In this document: piece by piece, positions 1 through 8,262 of the stretch
Numbering within the stretch: the stretch's first letter is position 1
How the letters are laid out: each line of letters opens with the position of its first letter
NCBI GenBank assembly: GCA_008364785.1
Contig: VTTJ01000001.1
Location: 186,001 to 250,000, forward strand
DNA: 64,000 nucleotides
Direction: 5' to 3'
Source: Bacillus sp. BGMRC 2118
GTDB taxonomy: Bacteria > Bacillota > Bacilli > Bacillales > SA4
Notes under the pieces: generated by a model
Told to the model about the DNA's origin: nothing
What the model saw: only the letters and a program-made list of their open reading frames with translations
The model's database searches: none
Program-made: the position numbers and the translations under genes

Positions 1-1
1 A

Positions 2-85
2 GAAGAAGTATTACGAAAACTCGGCATCGTCCCAATTGACGAAATAAAACCGCTCACATATTTTAGAGTACCATCATCTTATTAA
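2..85 (+). CDS. C-terminal end of an unrecognised protein (5' end outside window)
   Basis: An open frame enters from the left edge and ends at TAA 83-85, giving 27 residues that finish in DEIKPLTYFRVPSSY. I do not recognise the family. The gene seems genuine because an intrinsic terminator lies downstream at 276-302, although a family A repeat now separates the stop codon from that terminator. Confidence 0.5.
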   Translation, partial: EEVLRKLGIVPIDEIKPLTYFRVPSSY

Positions 86-87
86 TA

Positions 88-263
88 GGCTCTTTTCTAA
101 AACTATGTTGCTTTTAGTTCTCCACTCTGGCTATACAACCAGTTTTATAAGCAAATTGGGGTGCATAGAAAAGAGCAACTCTCTTTATGTATAGTAGCAA
201 CTAGATACTAGTGTAAAAATCGGGCTTTTTGGATTTTTACGAGATACAACAATCTATACAAAA
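88..263 (+). repeat. Family A structured repeat, copy A1
   Basis: This is one of three copies of an element of about 180 bp (the others are 37252-37436 on the minus strand and 61215-61393). It opens with GGCTCTTTTCTA and contains the pairing arm TAGAAAAGAGC, then the conserved stretch CTCTTTATGTATAGTAG, then a second hairpin GTAAAAATC/GATTTTTAC, and ends near AACAATCTATAC. This copy lies between the stop of the leftmost gene and that gene's terminator. No protein is encoded. Confidence 0.8.
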
Positions 264-275
264 AGCCTATGAAGT

Positions 276-302
276 AACAGCTAGTTTTCTAGCTGTTTTT
301 TC
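276..302 (+). terminator. Intrinsic terminator
   Basis: A perfect 9-bp stem AACAGCTAG/CTAGCTGTT with a TTTT loop is followed by a T run. It probably ends the transcript of the gene entering from the left edge. Confidence 0.8.
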
Positions 303-339
303 ATCTATTGTCTCATCTAGTAATATAGTAAATTTTTTA

Positions 340-367
340 TAGACAATTGCAATCAATTCTCTATAAT
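340..367 (+). promoter_or_regulatory. Putative SigA promoter for the GNAT pair
   Basis: TAGACA at 340-345 and TATAAT at 362-367 are separated by 16 bp, 39 bp upstream of the first acetyltransferase start. Confidence 0.5.
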
Positions 368-405
368 AGGTAGAATAAACCATTTTTTAACATTGAGGTG
401 ATAGG

Positions 406-861
406 ATGTATCAATATTTTCAAGGTCTAATCATCAGGGAAGGTACTCATGGAATTCCTCTAAGTAAGGTAAAAGAGTTATTTATCGACGCTGGATGGAT
501 GCGTTCACACCCAGAGTGGCAGGACGAGAAGTACAAGCTGATATTTGAGAATTCTACTTGGGCCTTCACTGTATGGGATGAAGAAGAAATGGTAGGAATG
601 GTCCGCGTTATTTCCGATCAGATCATGATGGCTACAGTCGCAGACCTTATTGTACGTTCCACTCATCGCGGACGGGGTATTGCGAAAAAACTGATTGAAC
701 AATGTGTGGCAAAATTGCCACATGGTGATTGGTTTGCCAATACATCAAGCAACAATTTCGCTTTCTATAAAAGATGTGGATTTGAAGTGAAGGACTTATC
801 TGAAAACGGAACATGTGTTTTATATGGTTTTCGAAAAGCAAGGGAAGAAGGACATCGATAA
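406..861 (+). CDS. GNAT family N-acetyltransferase
   Basis: A 151-residue cytoplasmic acetyltransferase of the GNAT fold. The acetyl-CoA pyrophosphate-binding signature is visible as RGRGIAKKLIEQ near residues 88-99, preceded by the beta-4 strand VADLIVRS, and the C-terminal FYKRCGF motif is typical of the family. The ATG follows GAGGTG at 395-400 by five bases. It is followed after 15 bp by a second GNAT gene in the same direction, so the two are probably co-transcribed from the promoter at 340-367. The substrate cannot be told from sequence. Confidence 0.85.
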   Translation: MYQYFQGLIIREGTHGIPLSKVKELFIDAGWMRSHPEWQDEKYKLIFENSTWAFTVWDEEEMVGMVRVISDQIMMATVADLIVRSTHRGRGIAKKLIEQCVAKLPHGDWFANTSSNNFAFYKRCGFEVKDLSENGTCVLYGFRKAREEGHR

Positions 862-876
862 AAGGAGTTATGTTTA

Positions 877-1434
877 ATGAAATCACTTTTTGATACATTT
901 CCAGTTTTAACAACAGACAGATTACAGTTACGAAGAATAACATTAGAAGATAAAGAGAATGTATTTGCCTATTTTTCTGATGATCTCGTAACGAGATACT
1001 TCGGAATTGATAACTTTACAAAAATGGAAGAAGCAGAAGCAATCATCAACGCCTTTAATAACGGGTTTGAACAGAAACAAGCAATCCGTTGGGGCATTGC
1101 TCTGAAAGAAACGGACGAATTAATTGGCTCAATTGGGTTTCATAACATTAGCAAAAATAATGCTAGAGTAGAAGTTGGCTACGAAATAACGAGAAAAGAG
1201 TGGAATAAAGGATATGCGACGGAAGCGTTAAAAGCTGTAATTAACTTTCTATTTAACGATGCCTGTTTTAACAGAATTGGTGCTACAATACGCCCTGAAA
1301 ATGAGGCATCTAAACAGCTGGTAAGGAAGCTCGGATTCCAAGAAGAAGGTACACTTCAAGACTATCAATTTACTCGAGGAAATTTTCACGATTTAATGAT
1401 GTTTTCGTTGTTAAAAAAGAATTACAATGAATAA
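877..1434 (+). CDS. RimJ/RimL-type GNAT acetyltransferase
   Basis: 185 residues of the RimJ/RimL branch of GNAT enzymes, which acetylate protein N-termini or small amines. It opens with the branch signature TDRLQLRRIT, has the acetyl-CoA loop in WNKGYATEALKAV, and ends with the usual PENEASKQLVRKLGF motif. AAGGAG lies upstream of the ATG in the 15-bp gap after the previous GNAT gene, so the pair is an operon. A strong terminator starts at its stop codon. The substrate is unknown. Confidence 0.88.
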   Translation: MKSLFDTFPVLTTDRLQLRRITLEDKENVFAYFSDDLVTRYFGIDNFTKMEEAEAIINAFNNGFEQKQAIRWGIALKETDELIGSIGFHNISKNNARVEVGYEITRKEWNKGYATEALKAVINFLFNDACFNRIGATIRPENEASKQLVRKLGFQEEGTLQDYQFTRGNFHDLMMFSLLKKNYNE

Positions 1435-1470
1435 CAAGCGTGCTGTTATAGTTGACAGCACGCTTGTTTT
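1434..1470 (+). terminator. Intrinsic terminator of the GNAT operon
   Basis: A 13-bp perfect stem ACAAGCGTGCTGT/ACAGCACGCTTGT followed by TTT, beginning at the last base of the stop codon. Confidence 0.9.
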
Positions 1471-1617
1471 CTATTGGAGGTCTACTAACACCATTTCTTA
1501 TGATAGGTATTATTACGATTATGCTACTACCTAATGTCCAAAACCCTTTCCCTCTTATGTTTGCAATCATAGTTGGGGTTGTTTATTATCCTTTAGATTC
1601 ATTTGGAAAACAAGAAG

Positions 1618-2871
1618 TTATAAGACAGCACTTTTTGCTTTTACGACTGGATTTGATACACGTGTAATACGGTAACAAATCATTATACTTATTATTCCCA
1701 TCACCATAAATAGAGATGAAATGAGCGCAGGTGGGAAAAACGCACTAACTAAAATGACTATCCCCGCTAATCCAGCACCTATTAACGAAGCTATACCATA
1801 CATCGCCATATATGTTCCTCTTGCATGATCTGGAACCATGTTGGCTAATAACGTCTGTCTTATTGGAATATGCAACAACTCCCCAAATGTAGCCACTAGC
1901 ATCGCTACCATTAATAATATAGGAGAGCTACCATAACTTATATACGTGTACCCACTAAAGAACAAGAGTAAGCCTACTAATAAAACAGTTTGATCTTTAT
2001 ACTTTTTCATTAAATAGGTGACAAATAACGTCAGTGATACAACGAGGATTGTATTTTCTGTTTTGAGAATACCCACCAAATTCATTCCATCAACTCTTAA
2101 AGGGATAAAGGAAAGAATTGCTTTTGGTTCTGCTAACAAGGTGGTTAAACGGATGCCAATATAGTTTGTTAACTGTTCTTCGACACAAATGATGAATAAA
2201 TTGGCAATGGCAAATACAACAAATACTCGATGCTTGAACACTTCTTTATATGACACTTTTACATTTAGCTCACTTGACTCACTACGAACAATGGACTCTT
2301 TGTAGTGGTCTTTTATAAAAAAGATGGTGATAAGTAAGGATAGGAAAGCACATATAGATACACCTATAAATAAAAAATAGTGAAAATCTTTAAATAGAAA
2401 TGCTCCTAACATACCACCGATCGCAACGGCTAAGTTTCCAAGCCAATAGGAAAACGTATAAATGGCTTTTCGGTTGTCAGGATTACTTTCATCAATGATT
2501 AATGCGGAATAGGAGGGACCAGCTAAGCCAGTGAAAAAATGGATGATCAGAAATAACACAAATGTCACATAAGGTAATGTTAGCGATGGCGAGTTGACGT
2601 AGGCGGCTCCTAAAAAGCAGAGTGTGATGATTAGCTCTGCAACAACGATATTCGTTTTCCTACCAAGTCGATCAGAAAGAGGACCACCAAGAATAGAACC
2701 AGCAACACTTGAAATCATAACTCCGATGAACATAAATGCAGTCGTAGAGGTTCCAAGTTTAGTCGAAAAGTAAATCACCAGAAAGGGTGTAACAGACATA
2801 GTAGCAAGAGTCATTAGAAATTGTAAGCCTAACCGAATTTGAATGGTAGTACTGAATTGAAAGAAGTTCAT
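1618..2871 (-). CDS. MFS multidrug-type transporter
   Basis: A 417-residue major facilitator superfamily permease with about 12 hydrophobic segments. The loop 2-3 signature GGPLSDRLGRKTNIV is seen near residues 62-76. It is probably a proton-driven exporter. AAGGTGGG precedes the ATG. It lies 85 bp downstream of a TetR gene on the same strand, and both have a near-identical palindrome in front of them, which strongly suggests a self-controlled efflux operon whose inducer is the exported compound. The exact substrate cannot be inferred. Confidence 0.85.
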   Translation of the reverse strand: MNFFQFSTTIQIRLGLQFLMTLATMSVTPFLVIYFSTKLGTSTTAFMFIGVMISSVAGSILGGPLSDRLGRKTNIVVAELIITLCFLGAAYVNSPSLTLPYVTFVLFLIIHFFTGLAGPSYSALIIDESNPDNRKAIYTFSYWLGNLAVAIGGMLGAFLFKDFHYFLFIGVSICAFLSLLITIFFIKDHYKESIVRSESSELNVKVSYKEVFKHRVFVVFAIANLFIICVEEQLTNYIGIRLTTLLAEPKAILSFIPLRVDGMNLVGILKTENTILVVSLTLFVTYLMKKYKDQTVLLVGLLLFFSGYTYISYGSSPILLMVAMLVATFGELLHIPIRQTLLANMVPDHARGTYMAMYGIASLIGAGLAGIVILVSAFFPPALISSLFMVMGIISIMICYRITRVSNPVVKAKSAVL

Positions 2872-2907
2872 GAGAATCCCACCTTTTTAGAGTTGTTTTC
2901 AGAACAT

Positions 2908-2927
2908 ATGATTGATTAATCAATCAT
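2908..2927. promoter_or_regulatory. Palindromic operator in front of the MFS gene
   Basis: A perfect 20-bp palindrome, ATGATTGATTAATCAATCAT, lies 37 bp upstream of the MFS start. Its core GATTGATTAATCAATC recurs at 3577-3592 in front of the TetR gene, so it is very probably the TetR binding site. Confidence 0.75.
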
Positions 2928-2956
2928 TATTACTGTGAGAAGAAGACCAAGAACTC

Positions 2957-3559
2957 TTAAGTCTTCAATGGTCCAAATAGTTGTATAGCAGAGGGTACAA
3001 AGTTTAACCAATACTCTTCGTCTGGTTCATCGGCTAAATTTACACGGAGACCAATTAGAAGAGATGTATAAGCAGTTACTGTAAAGTGAGTATCAAGTTC
3101 CATTAATTGTTGTTTCTTTTGTCCATATTCTACGAGAGACTGAATTTTCTCTCGAAATGTATTATGAAACTGATCTAATTCTTTAAATTGTGTTTCAAAG
3201 CGAGTGTACTGCCCAATGACTTGAACAACTAGACGTAAATATGTATTCACATCTGAAAAGATTTTTATATGCTTCGTCACCATTTTGTTAAGCTCCTGAA
3301 GTGGATCAGAAGCATTTTCATCGAAGTCTAATAATAACGCAGAAATCTCCTCAAGCGGTTCAGTCACTGCATGATGAAATAAATCATCCTTTGTTGGGAA
3401 ATAGGTGAACACACTTCCAAAACTTACACCAGACGCCTTCGCAACCTTTGCAATCGTTGTATCATTGTAGCCATGTTCTGAAAACAATAAAATGGCTTGT
3501 TCTAGTATTCTCTCTCGTTTCGCTTGCATCTTTGTCATCTGATCCTCAGAGATGGGCAT
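2957..3559 (-). CDS. TetR family transcriptional repressor
   Basis: A 200-residue TetR-type regulator. The N-terminal helix-turn-helix is typical: AILLFSEHGYNDTTIAKVAKASGVS followed by VFTYFPTKDDLF (residues about 22-62). The variable C-terminal half would bind a ligand. AGGAGG lies seven bases from the ATG. It sits directly upstream of the MFS gene on the same strand. Two matching palindromes, one before each gene, point to repression of itself and of the transporter. Confidence 0.88.
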   Translation of the reverse strand: MPISEDQMTKMQAKRERILEQAILLFSEHGYNDTTIAKVAKASGVSFGSVFTYFPTKDDLFHHAVTEPLEEISALLLDFDENASDPLQELNKMVTKHIKIFSDVNTYLRLVVQVIGQYTRFETQFKELDQFHNTFREKIQSLVEYGQKKQQLMELDTHFTVTAYTSLLIGLRVNLADEPDEEYWLNFVPSAIQLFGPLKT

Positions 3560-3576
3560 AACATCCTCCTACTACT

Positions 3577-3592
3577 GATTGATTAATCAATC
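3577..3592. promoter_or_regulatory. Palindromic operator in front of the TetR gene
   Basis: The perfect 16-bp palindrome GATTGATTAATCAATC lies 18 bp upstream of the TetR start. It is the same core as the site at 2908-2927. Confidence 0.75.
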
Positions 3593-3634
3593 TTTATTCT
3601 AACTCCTAATAATAATCTTGTAAAGATTTGGTAT

Positions 3635-3669
3635 TCGACAAAATTCGGGTGGTGCCTGGCACTTGTCGA
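3635..3669. repeat. GTGCCTGGCAC palindromic repeat, copy R1
   Basis: TCGACA and TGTCGA flank a central GTGCCTGGCAC (3652-3662). Related copies lie at 6131-6160 and 8534-8573, all between genes. The form resembles REP-type palindromes common in Bacillaceae. Confidence 0.7.
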
Positions 3670-3679
3670 GTATAAATAA

Positions 3680-3705
3680 AGAGATGCTGCAATAAGCAGC
3701 ATCCC
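3680..3705 (-). terminator. Intrinsic terminator of the M42 peptidase gene
   Basis: The stem GGATGCTGC/GCAGCATCTC is followed by a T-rich run when read on the minus strand, immediately after the stop codon of the peptidase gene. Confidence 0.8.
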
Positions 3706-3709
3706 GAAA

Positions 3710-4759
3710 TTATAAAACCATTTTAGATTGTACATAGTGATACAGCAGGTTTGCTGTGTTTTCTATTGAATCTTTATGTGTGCGTTCGAAGGCATGTGAT
3801 GAGTCAATACCCGGGCCAATAAGACCGTGAACGATATCGTGTCCAGAGCGAATTGCAGCAGACGCATCAGAGCCGTAGTAAGGATAAATGTCCAGTTTAT
3901 AACCGATTCCATTTTCCTCAGCTAATTTTGTTAGATGCTTGCGAAGCTCATAGTGATAGGGTCCGCTCGCATCTTTTACACAAATGGATACTGTATATTC
4001 ATCTGTCGACTGTCCATCACCCATTGCCCCCATATCAACCGCCAAATATTCCACTGTTTCTGAAGTAATATTTGAGTTTCCACCATAACCAATTTCTTCA
4101 TTATTCGAAATGAGGAAGTGAGTAGTATAAGGAAGTTCCACTTGATTTTCCTTTAGTTGCTTAATAAGTTGTAGTAGAATCCCAACACTTGCTTTATCAT
4201 CAAGGTGACGTGACTTAATGAATCCGTTAGGCAGGACTTGTACTCTAGGGTCAAACGATACAAAATCACCAACTTCAATTCCTAATGCGCGAATGTCATC
4301 CGCATTTTTCACCACTTCATCTAAGCGAACTTCCATATTTTCCTGATTTCGTTCCGCTTTTCCAGCATCCTTATAAACATGTACAGATGTTTGATGCATT
4401 AAAATTGTACCTGTTACAACTTTTCCTGATGACGTATGTATTTGACAATATTCACCTTCAATTGAGTTATAACGGAATCCTCCAATTAAATCGAGCTTAA
4501 GACGACCATTTGACTTTACTTCCTTTACCATTGCCCCTAACGTATCAACGTGAGCTGTAAGCATCCGATGCTGGCTATCATCTTTACCAGGCAGAGTTGC
4601 GATTAATCCCCCTTTTCGGTTTCTTTTCGTTTCAACATTCAATTCTTTAAGATAGTTCTCCACATATGTAATCACTTCATTTGTATAACCAGATGGACTT
4701 GGAATGGAAACTAACTCTTTAATCAATTCTATTGTTTGTTCAACATTTACATTTGACAT
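3710..4759 (-). CDS. M42 family metallopeptidase (glutamyl aminopeptidase/cellulase-like)
   Basis: About 349 residues of the M42 (TET aminopeptidase) family, cytoplasmic enzymes that trim peptides using two metal ions. Ligand motifs are all present: AHVDT near residue 70, the bridging Asp in RHLDDKAS, the catalytic pair in NNEEIGYGG, VDMGA, and the final His in SSHAFERTH. A longer frame starting at 4777 exists, but its first six codons contain the Shine-Dalgarno GAGGAG. The ATG at 4759 is correctly spaced from it and is taken as the start. Confidence 0.88.
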   Translation of the reverse strand: MSNVNVEQTIELIKELVSIPSPSGYTNEVITYVENYLKELNVETKRNRKGGLIATLPGKDDSQHRMLTAHVDTLGAMVKEVKSNGRLKLDLIGGFRYNSIEGEYCQIHTSSGKVVTGTILMHQTSVHVYKDAGKAERNQENMEVRLDEVVKNADDIRALGIEVGDFVSFDPRVQVLPNGFIKSRHLDDKASVGILLQLIKQLKENQVELPYTTHFLISNNEEIGYGGNSNITSETVEYLAVDMGAMGDGQSTDEYTVSICVKDASGPYHYELRKHLTKLAEENGIGYKLDIYPYYGSDASAAIRSGHDIVHGLIGPGIDSSHAFERTHKDSIENTANLLYHYVQSKMVL

Positions 4760-4986
4760 GACGTAACTCCTCTGCAAAAAGATTTTACCTCATTATACAT
4801 TGTTTTCCTTTTTGTGACGATGACTTTGGCTGTATTACTATAAGATTTCCGGTTAACACTGTAAAATTATGTTAAAGTTTAGGTAATAAGTGCTGCATTA
4901 TCACAAGATCACTGGATTGAACTGTGCTAGACCACATACATACTCAATAAGAAAAAAGATTGAATAAAGTTGCAAGGAGGGATCCA

Positions 4987-5706
4987 ATGTTTTTGAAGTT
5001 GTTTATGTTAATAATCGTTATTTGTTTCCCCGGTATATTCTTTATGCTGCGCACCGAAAAGAAGCTGCTATCAGAAGAAGATGAAGAAATAACTGACCTA
5101 CAGCGTTTGGTTATTCATTTCACTACAGTTGCCTTATTCGCTGCATTAGGAGCATTTACCGTGCCAAGAGTTACACTGCTTACTACAACTATAGATACAA
5201 TGTCACTACTGTCTTACGGTGTAATTGGTGGTGTAATCTGTTCTATAGGAAATATAGTATTCTATTACTTTTATTTAAAAAGACGGATTCCTCATAAAGA
5301 TTACGTAGCTATTGAAAAACATTATCGTAACATGGGGATTCTTACGCGTATCTTTTACGGAGGATTTATTGAGGAAATAATTTTCAGATGGGGGATCATG
5401 GGGCTCTTGCTATGGTTGTGCCAATTTATATTTTCCGAGTATCATATTTTTCCGATAATTTTAGCATTGAGCGTATCAAGTATGTTATTTGCTTTAGTGC
5501 ATGTTCCATCAATAAAAGTTGTGATAGAACATCCACCTAAATCTGTTTATGTTTATACGTATATCGGTAATATATGGGTCGGGTTCTTTACTGGAATAGC
5601 ATTTATTGAATCTGGTATTTTTGCAGCCATTATTGTTCATATTTTATTCCATCTGTTATGGTATCCAGTTCAACTTATCCTTACTAGCAAGGAAATACCT
5701 AAATAG
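4987..5706 (+). CDS. CPBP family intramembrane metalloprotease
   Basis: 239 residues with about seven membrane segments. The three motifs of the CPBP (CAAX protease and bacteriocin-processing, Abi) family are intact: EEIIFRWG, FALVHVPS and HILFHLLWYP. It is therefore likely catalytically competent, acting in the membrane on an unknown substrate. The start is the ATG preceded by AAGGAGGGATCCA; an upstream in-frame TTG at 4960 would place the ribosome site inside the gene. It forms a single-gene unit closed by the terminator at 5721-5749. Confidence 0.85.
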   Translation: MFLKLFMLIIVICFPGIFFMLRTEKKLLSEEDEEITDLQRLVIHFTTVALFAALGAFTVPRVTLLTTTIDTMSLLSYGVIGGVICSIGNIVFYYFYLKRRIPHKDYVAIEKHYRNMGILTRIFYGGFIEEIIFRWGIMGLLLWLCQFIFSEYHIFPIILALSVSSMLFALVHVPSIKVVIEHPPKSVYVYTYIGNIWVGFFTGIAFIESGIFAAIIVHILFHLLWYPVQLILTSKEIPK

Positions 5707-5720
5707 CTATTCAACTAGTG

Positions 5721-5749
5721 AAGCTCAGAGCATATACTCTGAGCTTTTA
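5721..5749 (+). terminator. Intrinsic terminator
   Basis: A 10-bp perfect stem AAGCTCAGAG/CTCTGAGCTT with a short T run. It could act in both directions between the convergent genes. Confidence 0.85.
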
Positions 5750-5753
5750 TTCA

Positions 5754-6008
5754 TTAATATGGTCCGTCTAAAAATTCTCCACCTAGTAAGCCTAAACCAA
5801 AGCCAAGAAGTCCAGTTCCTACTGGCCCACCAAAAGGTCCACCATATCCATATCCTGGACCGTACCCACCGTATCCTGGGCCATATCCACCGTATCCATA
5901 TCCATAAGGTCTTGGTCTTGGGCGTCCATACCCGTATCCATATCCGTAAGGTCTTGGTCTAGGACGACCATATCCGTATCCATAAGGTCTTCTACTGTTC
6001 ACCATCAT
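5754..6008 (-). CDS. Glycine/tyrosine-rich low-complexity protein, possible spore-surface component
   Basis: An 84-residue protein made almost wholly of Gly, Tyr, Pro and Arg. RPRPRPYGYGYG occurs twice, followed by GYGPGYGGYGPGYGYGG and a hydrophobic Gly-Leu tail ending LGGEFLDGPY. No enzyme domain is possible. Such proteins are common in Bacillus and several belong to the spore coat, but the assignment here is inference only. AAGGAGGAATT precedes two adjacent ATG codons; the second (6005) has the better spacing. The DNA is itself repetitive because of the repeated peptide unit. Confidence 0.65.
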   Translation of the reverse strand: MMVNSRRPYGYGYGRPRPRPYGYGYGYGRPRPRPYGYGYGGYGPGYGGYGPGYGYGGPFGGPVGTGLLGFGLGLLGGEFLDGPY

Positions 6009-6130
6009 AATTCCTCCTTGAAAGATAAATTATCTTAACACTGTAGACTATGTAATTACCTAACTATTGGACTGGTCAAATACCCGGTTTTGTTAATCTA
6101 TCTAGAAATAAGGAATACGCCTAAGTGAGT

Positions 6131-6160
6131 TCGACAAATTTCGAGTAGTGACTGGCACCA
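6131..6160. repeat. GTGCCTGGCAC-type repeat, copy R2 (diverged)
   Basis: TCGACA is followed by GTGACTGGCAC at 6148-6158. The right flank is no longer complementary, so this copy is degraded compared with 3635-3669. Confidence 0.55.
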
Positions 6161-6207
6161 TGTAATCATTTACAATTTAGTAAGATGACAATAAGGAGGA
6201 TTTTTAT

Positions 6208-7203
6208 ATGGAAAAGGTTAAGGTTGGTGTAGTTGGTCTAGGAGCAATTGGGAAGCGGTTAATGGAAGGGATGAAGTCGATGTATACGGATCAAATTGAG
6301 CTTTATGCAGTTTGTGATGCAGATTCAACTCTTACTGAAACTGTTGCACGCGAATATTCTGTTCCACATTCGTTTACGAATTATGAAGACCTAGTGAATC
6401 TACCTGATTTAGATTTTGTTTATATTGCAGTTCCACCAAAGTTTCATGAACAAGTATCGTCAGCAGCCGCAGCAGCCGGCAAACATATATTGTGTGAAAA
6501 GCCACTAGCTAATTCATTAGATGAAGCGGAGAATATGCTAAAAGCAACAAATGGTAAAAATATAATACAGATGATGAATTTCCCATTAAACTATCAAGGT
6601 GCAATGCATAAAATGATGAGTTTACTAGAAGAAGGTTACATAGGTTCATTGGAGAAGATTGATTTGAATCTATATTTTCCCGAATGGCCACGTGCTTGGC
6701 AAAAAAACAGCTGGGTGGGCAAACGTGAGCAAGGTGGATATATATTAGAAGTCGGGGCACACTGGATTCAATTTATCCAAAAGAATTTCGGTCAGATCGA
6801 CTATATACAAGGGGAAGTAACGTACCCTGAAGACAAGATGTTATGTGAAAAGTCAGTTTTGGCTAAAATGAGATTAGAGAACGATATAGTTGTCCATCTA
6901 AATGGAGACAGCAACTTTGAAGGCAAAGAGCGAGTAGAGTTAGTGGTTCACGGGAGAAACGGAACGCTCATGATTGAAAACTGGGGAACATTAAAAGGAA
7001 AACAAGCCGAGAACGTATTTCACGAGATTCCTACAAAAGATGTTGACGTACAACCAATTTTTCATCATATGGTCCAAGCCCACCATGGTAAACCAGCAGA
7101 TCTATACGATTTCAAAGTTGGATATAATGTTCAAGTAGTATTAGAAGCATTGAAGAATCCAAATCTAGCAAACGGAATACAATTGAAAAATTACTATAAA
7201 TAG
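6208..7203 (+). CDS. Gfo/Idh/MocA family NAD(P)-dependent oxidoreductase
   Basis: 331 residues. The N-terminal Rossmann fold shows GVVGLGAIGKR at residues 7-17, and the family signature EKPLANS follows near residue 100. The C-terminal half is the alpha/beta dimerisation domain expected for dehydrogenases of sugars, inositols and related alcohols. AAGGAGG precedes the ATG. It may be co-transcribed with the small membrane protein gene 55 bp downstream. The substrate is unknown. Confidence 0.88.
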   Translation: MEKVKVGVVGLGAIGKRLMEGMKSMYTDQIELYAVCDADSTLTETVAREYSVPHSFTNYEDLVNLPDLDFVYIAVPPKFHEQVSSAAAAAGKHILCEKPLANSLDEAENMLKATNGKNIIQMMNFPLNYQGAMHKMMSLLEEGYIGSLEKIDLNLYFPEWPRAWQKNSWVGKREQGGYILEVGAHWIQFIQKNFGQIDYIQGEVTYPEDKMLCEKSVLAKMRLENDIVVHLNGDSNFEGKERVELVVHGRNGTLMIENWGTLKGKQAENVFHEIPTKDVDVQPIFHHMVQAHHGKPADLYDFKVGYNVQVVLEALKNPNLANGIQLKNYYK

Positions 7204-7258
7204 AATGAAACCATTTTGTTACATAATCGTAACTATTAATAGAATGGGGGAATAATGA

Positions 7259-7453
7259 ATGGAAGTAGCACATAGTGGATTCGAATTAAATATTGGGGAT
7301 ATGATCTTTCAACTATTTTCCTTTGGGATCATAATTGGAGTTATCGTTCTTATTGTTTACTTATTTATCAATAAGAAGAAACGAAACACAATAACTAATG
7401 AACGACTGGATCGTATTGAGAAAAAGTTAGATCAATTAACAGACAAAAAATAG
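7259..7453 (+). CDS. Small single-pass membrane protein, DUF4083-like
   Basis: 64 residues: a short N-terminus, one strongly hydrophobic helix (about residues 14-38), then a basic KKKR stop-transfer patch and a heptad-like tail RLDRIEKKLDQLTDKK suited to a short coiled coil. The layout matches small Bacillus membrane proteins of the DUF4083 type. A GGGGG ribosome site precedes the ATG. It lies 12 bp before the AlkD-like gene. Function unknown. Confidence 0.65.
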   Translation: MEVAHSGFELNIGDMIFQLFSFGIIIGVIVLIVYLFINKKKRNTITNERLDRIEKKLDQLTDKK

Positions 7454-7465
7454 AGAGGTGCCCTA

Positions 7466-8173
7466 ATGACACTTGAAGAAGTCATGCAAACACTTGAACA
7501 ATTAGGTTCAGAACAAACGAAGAAAACGTTTTTGAATCACGGTGCAAAGGAACCTTTTTTCGGTGTTCGAGTTGGAGATTTGAAGAAATTAGTAAAGCTT
7601 GTAAAAAAGGATCAGCAACTCGCTCTTGCACTATATGACACAGGGAACTCAGATGCTATGTATTTAGCGGGGCTTTCTATCAATCCGAAACTCATTGAAA
7701 AAGAAACCTTACAACAGTGGGTGCGGAATGCATACTGGTATATGATTGCTGAATATACAGTTGCGGGTGTAACTGCCGAAAGTAATTACGCATTAGAGTT
7801 GGCCAAGGAGTGGATGAAATCACCAGAAGAAATGACAGCTGTAGCAGGATGGAATACATATGGTCATTACATCTCTATTACACCTGATGAACAGTTAGAT
7901 ATGACGGAGATTCGAAATTTACTTCAACAAGTAAAAGAAACGATTCATACAGAGCGTAATCGTGTAAAGTATGTCATGAATGGTTTTGTCATTAACGTTG
8001 GCGGATATGTGAAAGAACTTCAAAATGAAGCAAAAGATGTGGCTACCCATATCGGTAAAGTTCATGTAGATGTCGGGAACACAGCATGTAAAGTTCCTCT
8101 TGCCAGAGATTATATACAAAAGATGGAAGATAGAGGGAAGACCGGTCAAAAGAAAAAAACAGCTATTTGTTAA
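7466..8173 (+). CDS. DNA alkylation repair protein, AlkD-like HEAT-repeat glycosylase family
   Basis: 235 residues that match the all-helical AlkC/AlkD-type DNA alkylation repair family, made of HEAT-like repeats and used to find or excise N3/N7-alkylated purines. Recognisable parts are the N-terminal FFGVRVGDLKKLVK and the C-terminal block with VNVGGYVKEL and KVPLARDYIQK. GAGAGGTG precedes the ATG. Whether it is an active glycosylase cannot be decided from motifs. A terminator follows directly. Confidence 0.8.
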   Translation: MTLEEVMQTLEQLGSEQTKKTFLNHGAKEPFFGVRVGDLKKLVKLVKKDQQLALALYDTGNSDAMYLAGLSINPKLIEKETLQQWVRNAYWYMIAEYTVAGVTAESNYALELAKEWMKSPEEMTAVAGWNTYGHYISITPDEQLDMTEIRNLLQQVKETIHTERNRVKYVMNGFVINVGGYVKELQNEAKDVATHIGKVHVDVGNTACKVPLARDYIQKMEDRGKTGQKKKTAIC

Positions 8174-8203
8174 ACTATGGTTACTATTGCCATAGTTTTT
8201 TCT
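8172..8203 (+). terminator. Intrinsic terminator
   Basis: The stem AACTATGG/CCATAGTT is followed by TTTTTTC, directly after the stop of the AlkD-like gene. Confidence 0.85.
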
Positions 8204-8262
8204 TTTTCATCAAGTTATCTCGTCCACCTTTTAAACATAAGATGTGGTAAGGAGGGGATCTC

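Noticed and set aside
1452..1667. A 71-codon hydrophobic frame (TPFLMIGIITIMLLPNVQNP...) on the plus strand after the GNAT terminator
   Set aside because: It starts inside the terminator stem, its best ATG (1500) is about 19 bases from the only GGAGG, and it runs into the 3' end of the MFS gene. The composition looks protein-like, so it may be a remnant of a small membrane protein, but I cannot support it as a gene.
5606..5962. A 118-codon plus-strand frame rich in His and Ile across the Gly/Tyr-rich gene
   Set aside because: It is the antisense reading of the repetitive glycine-tyrosine codons and has no ribosome site.
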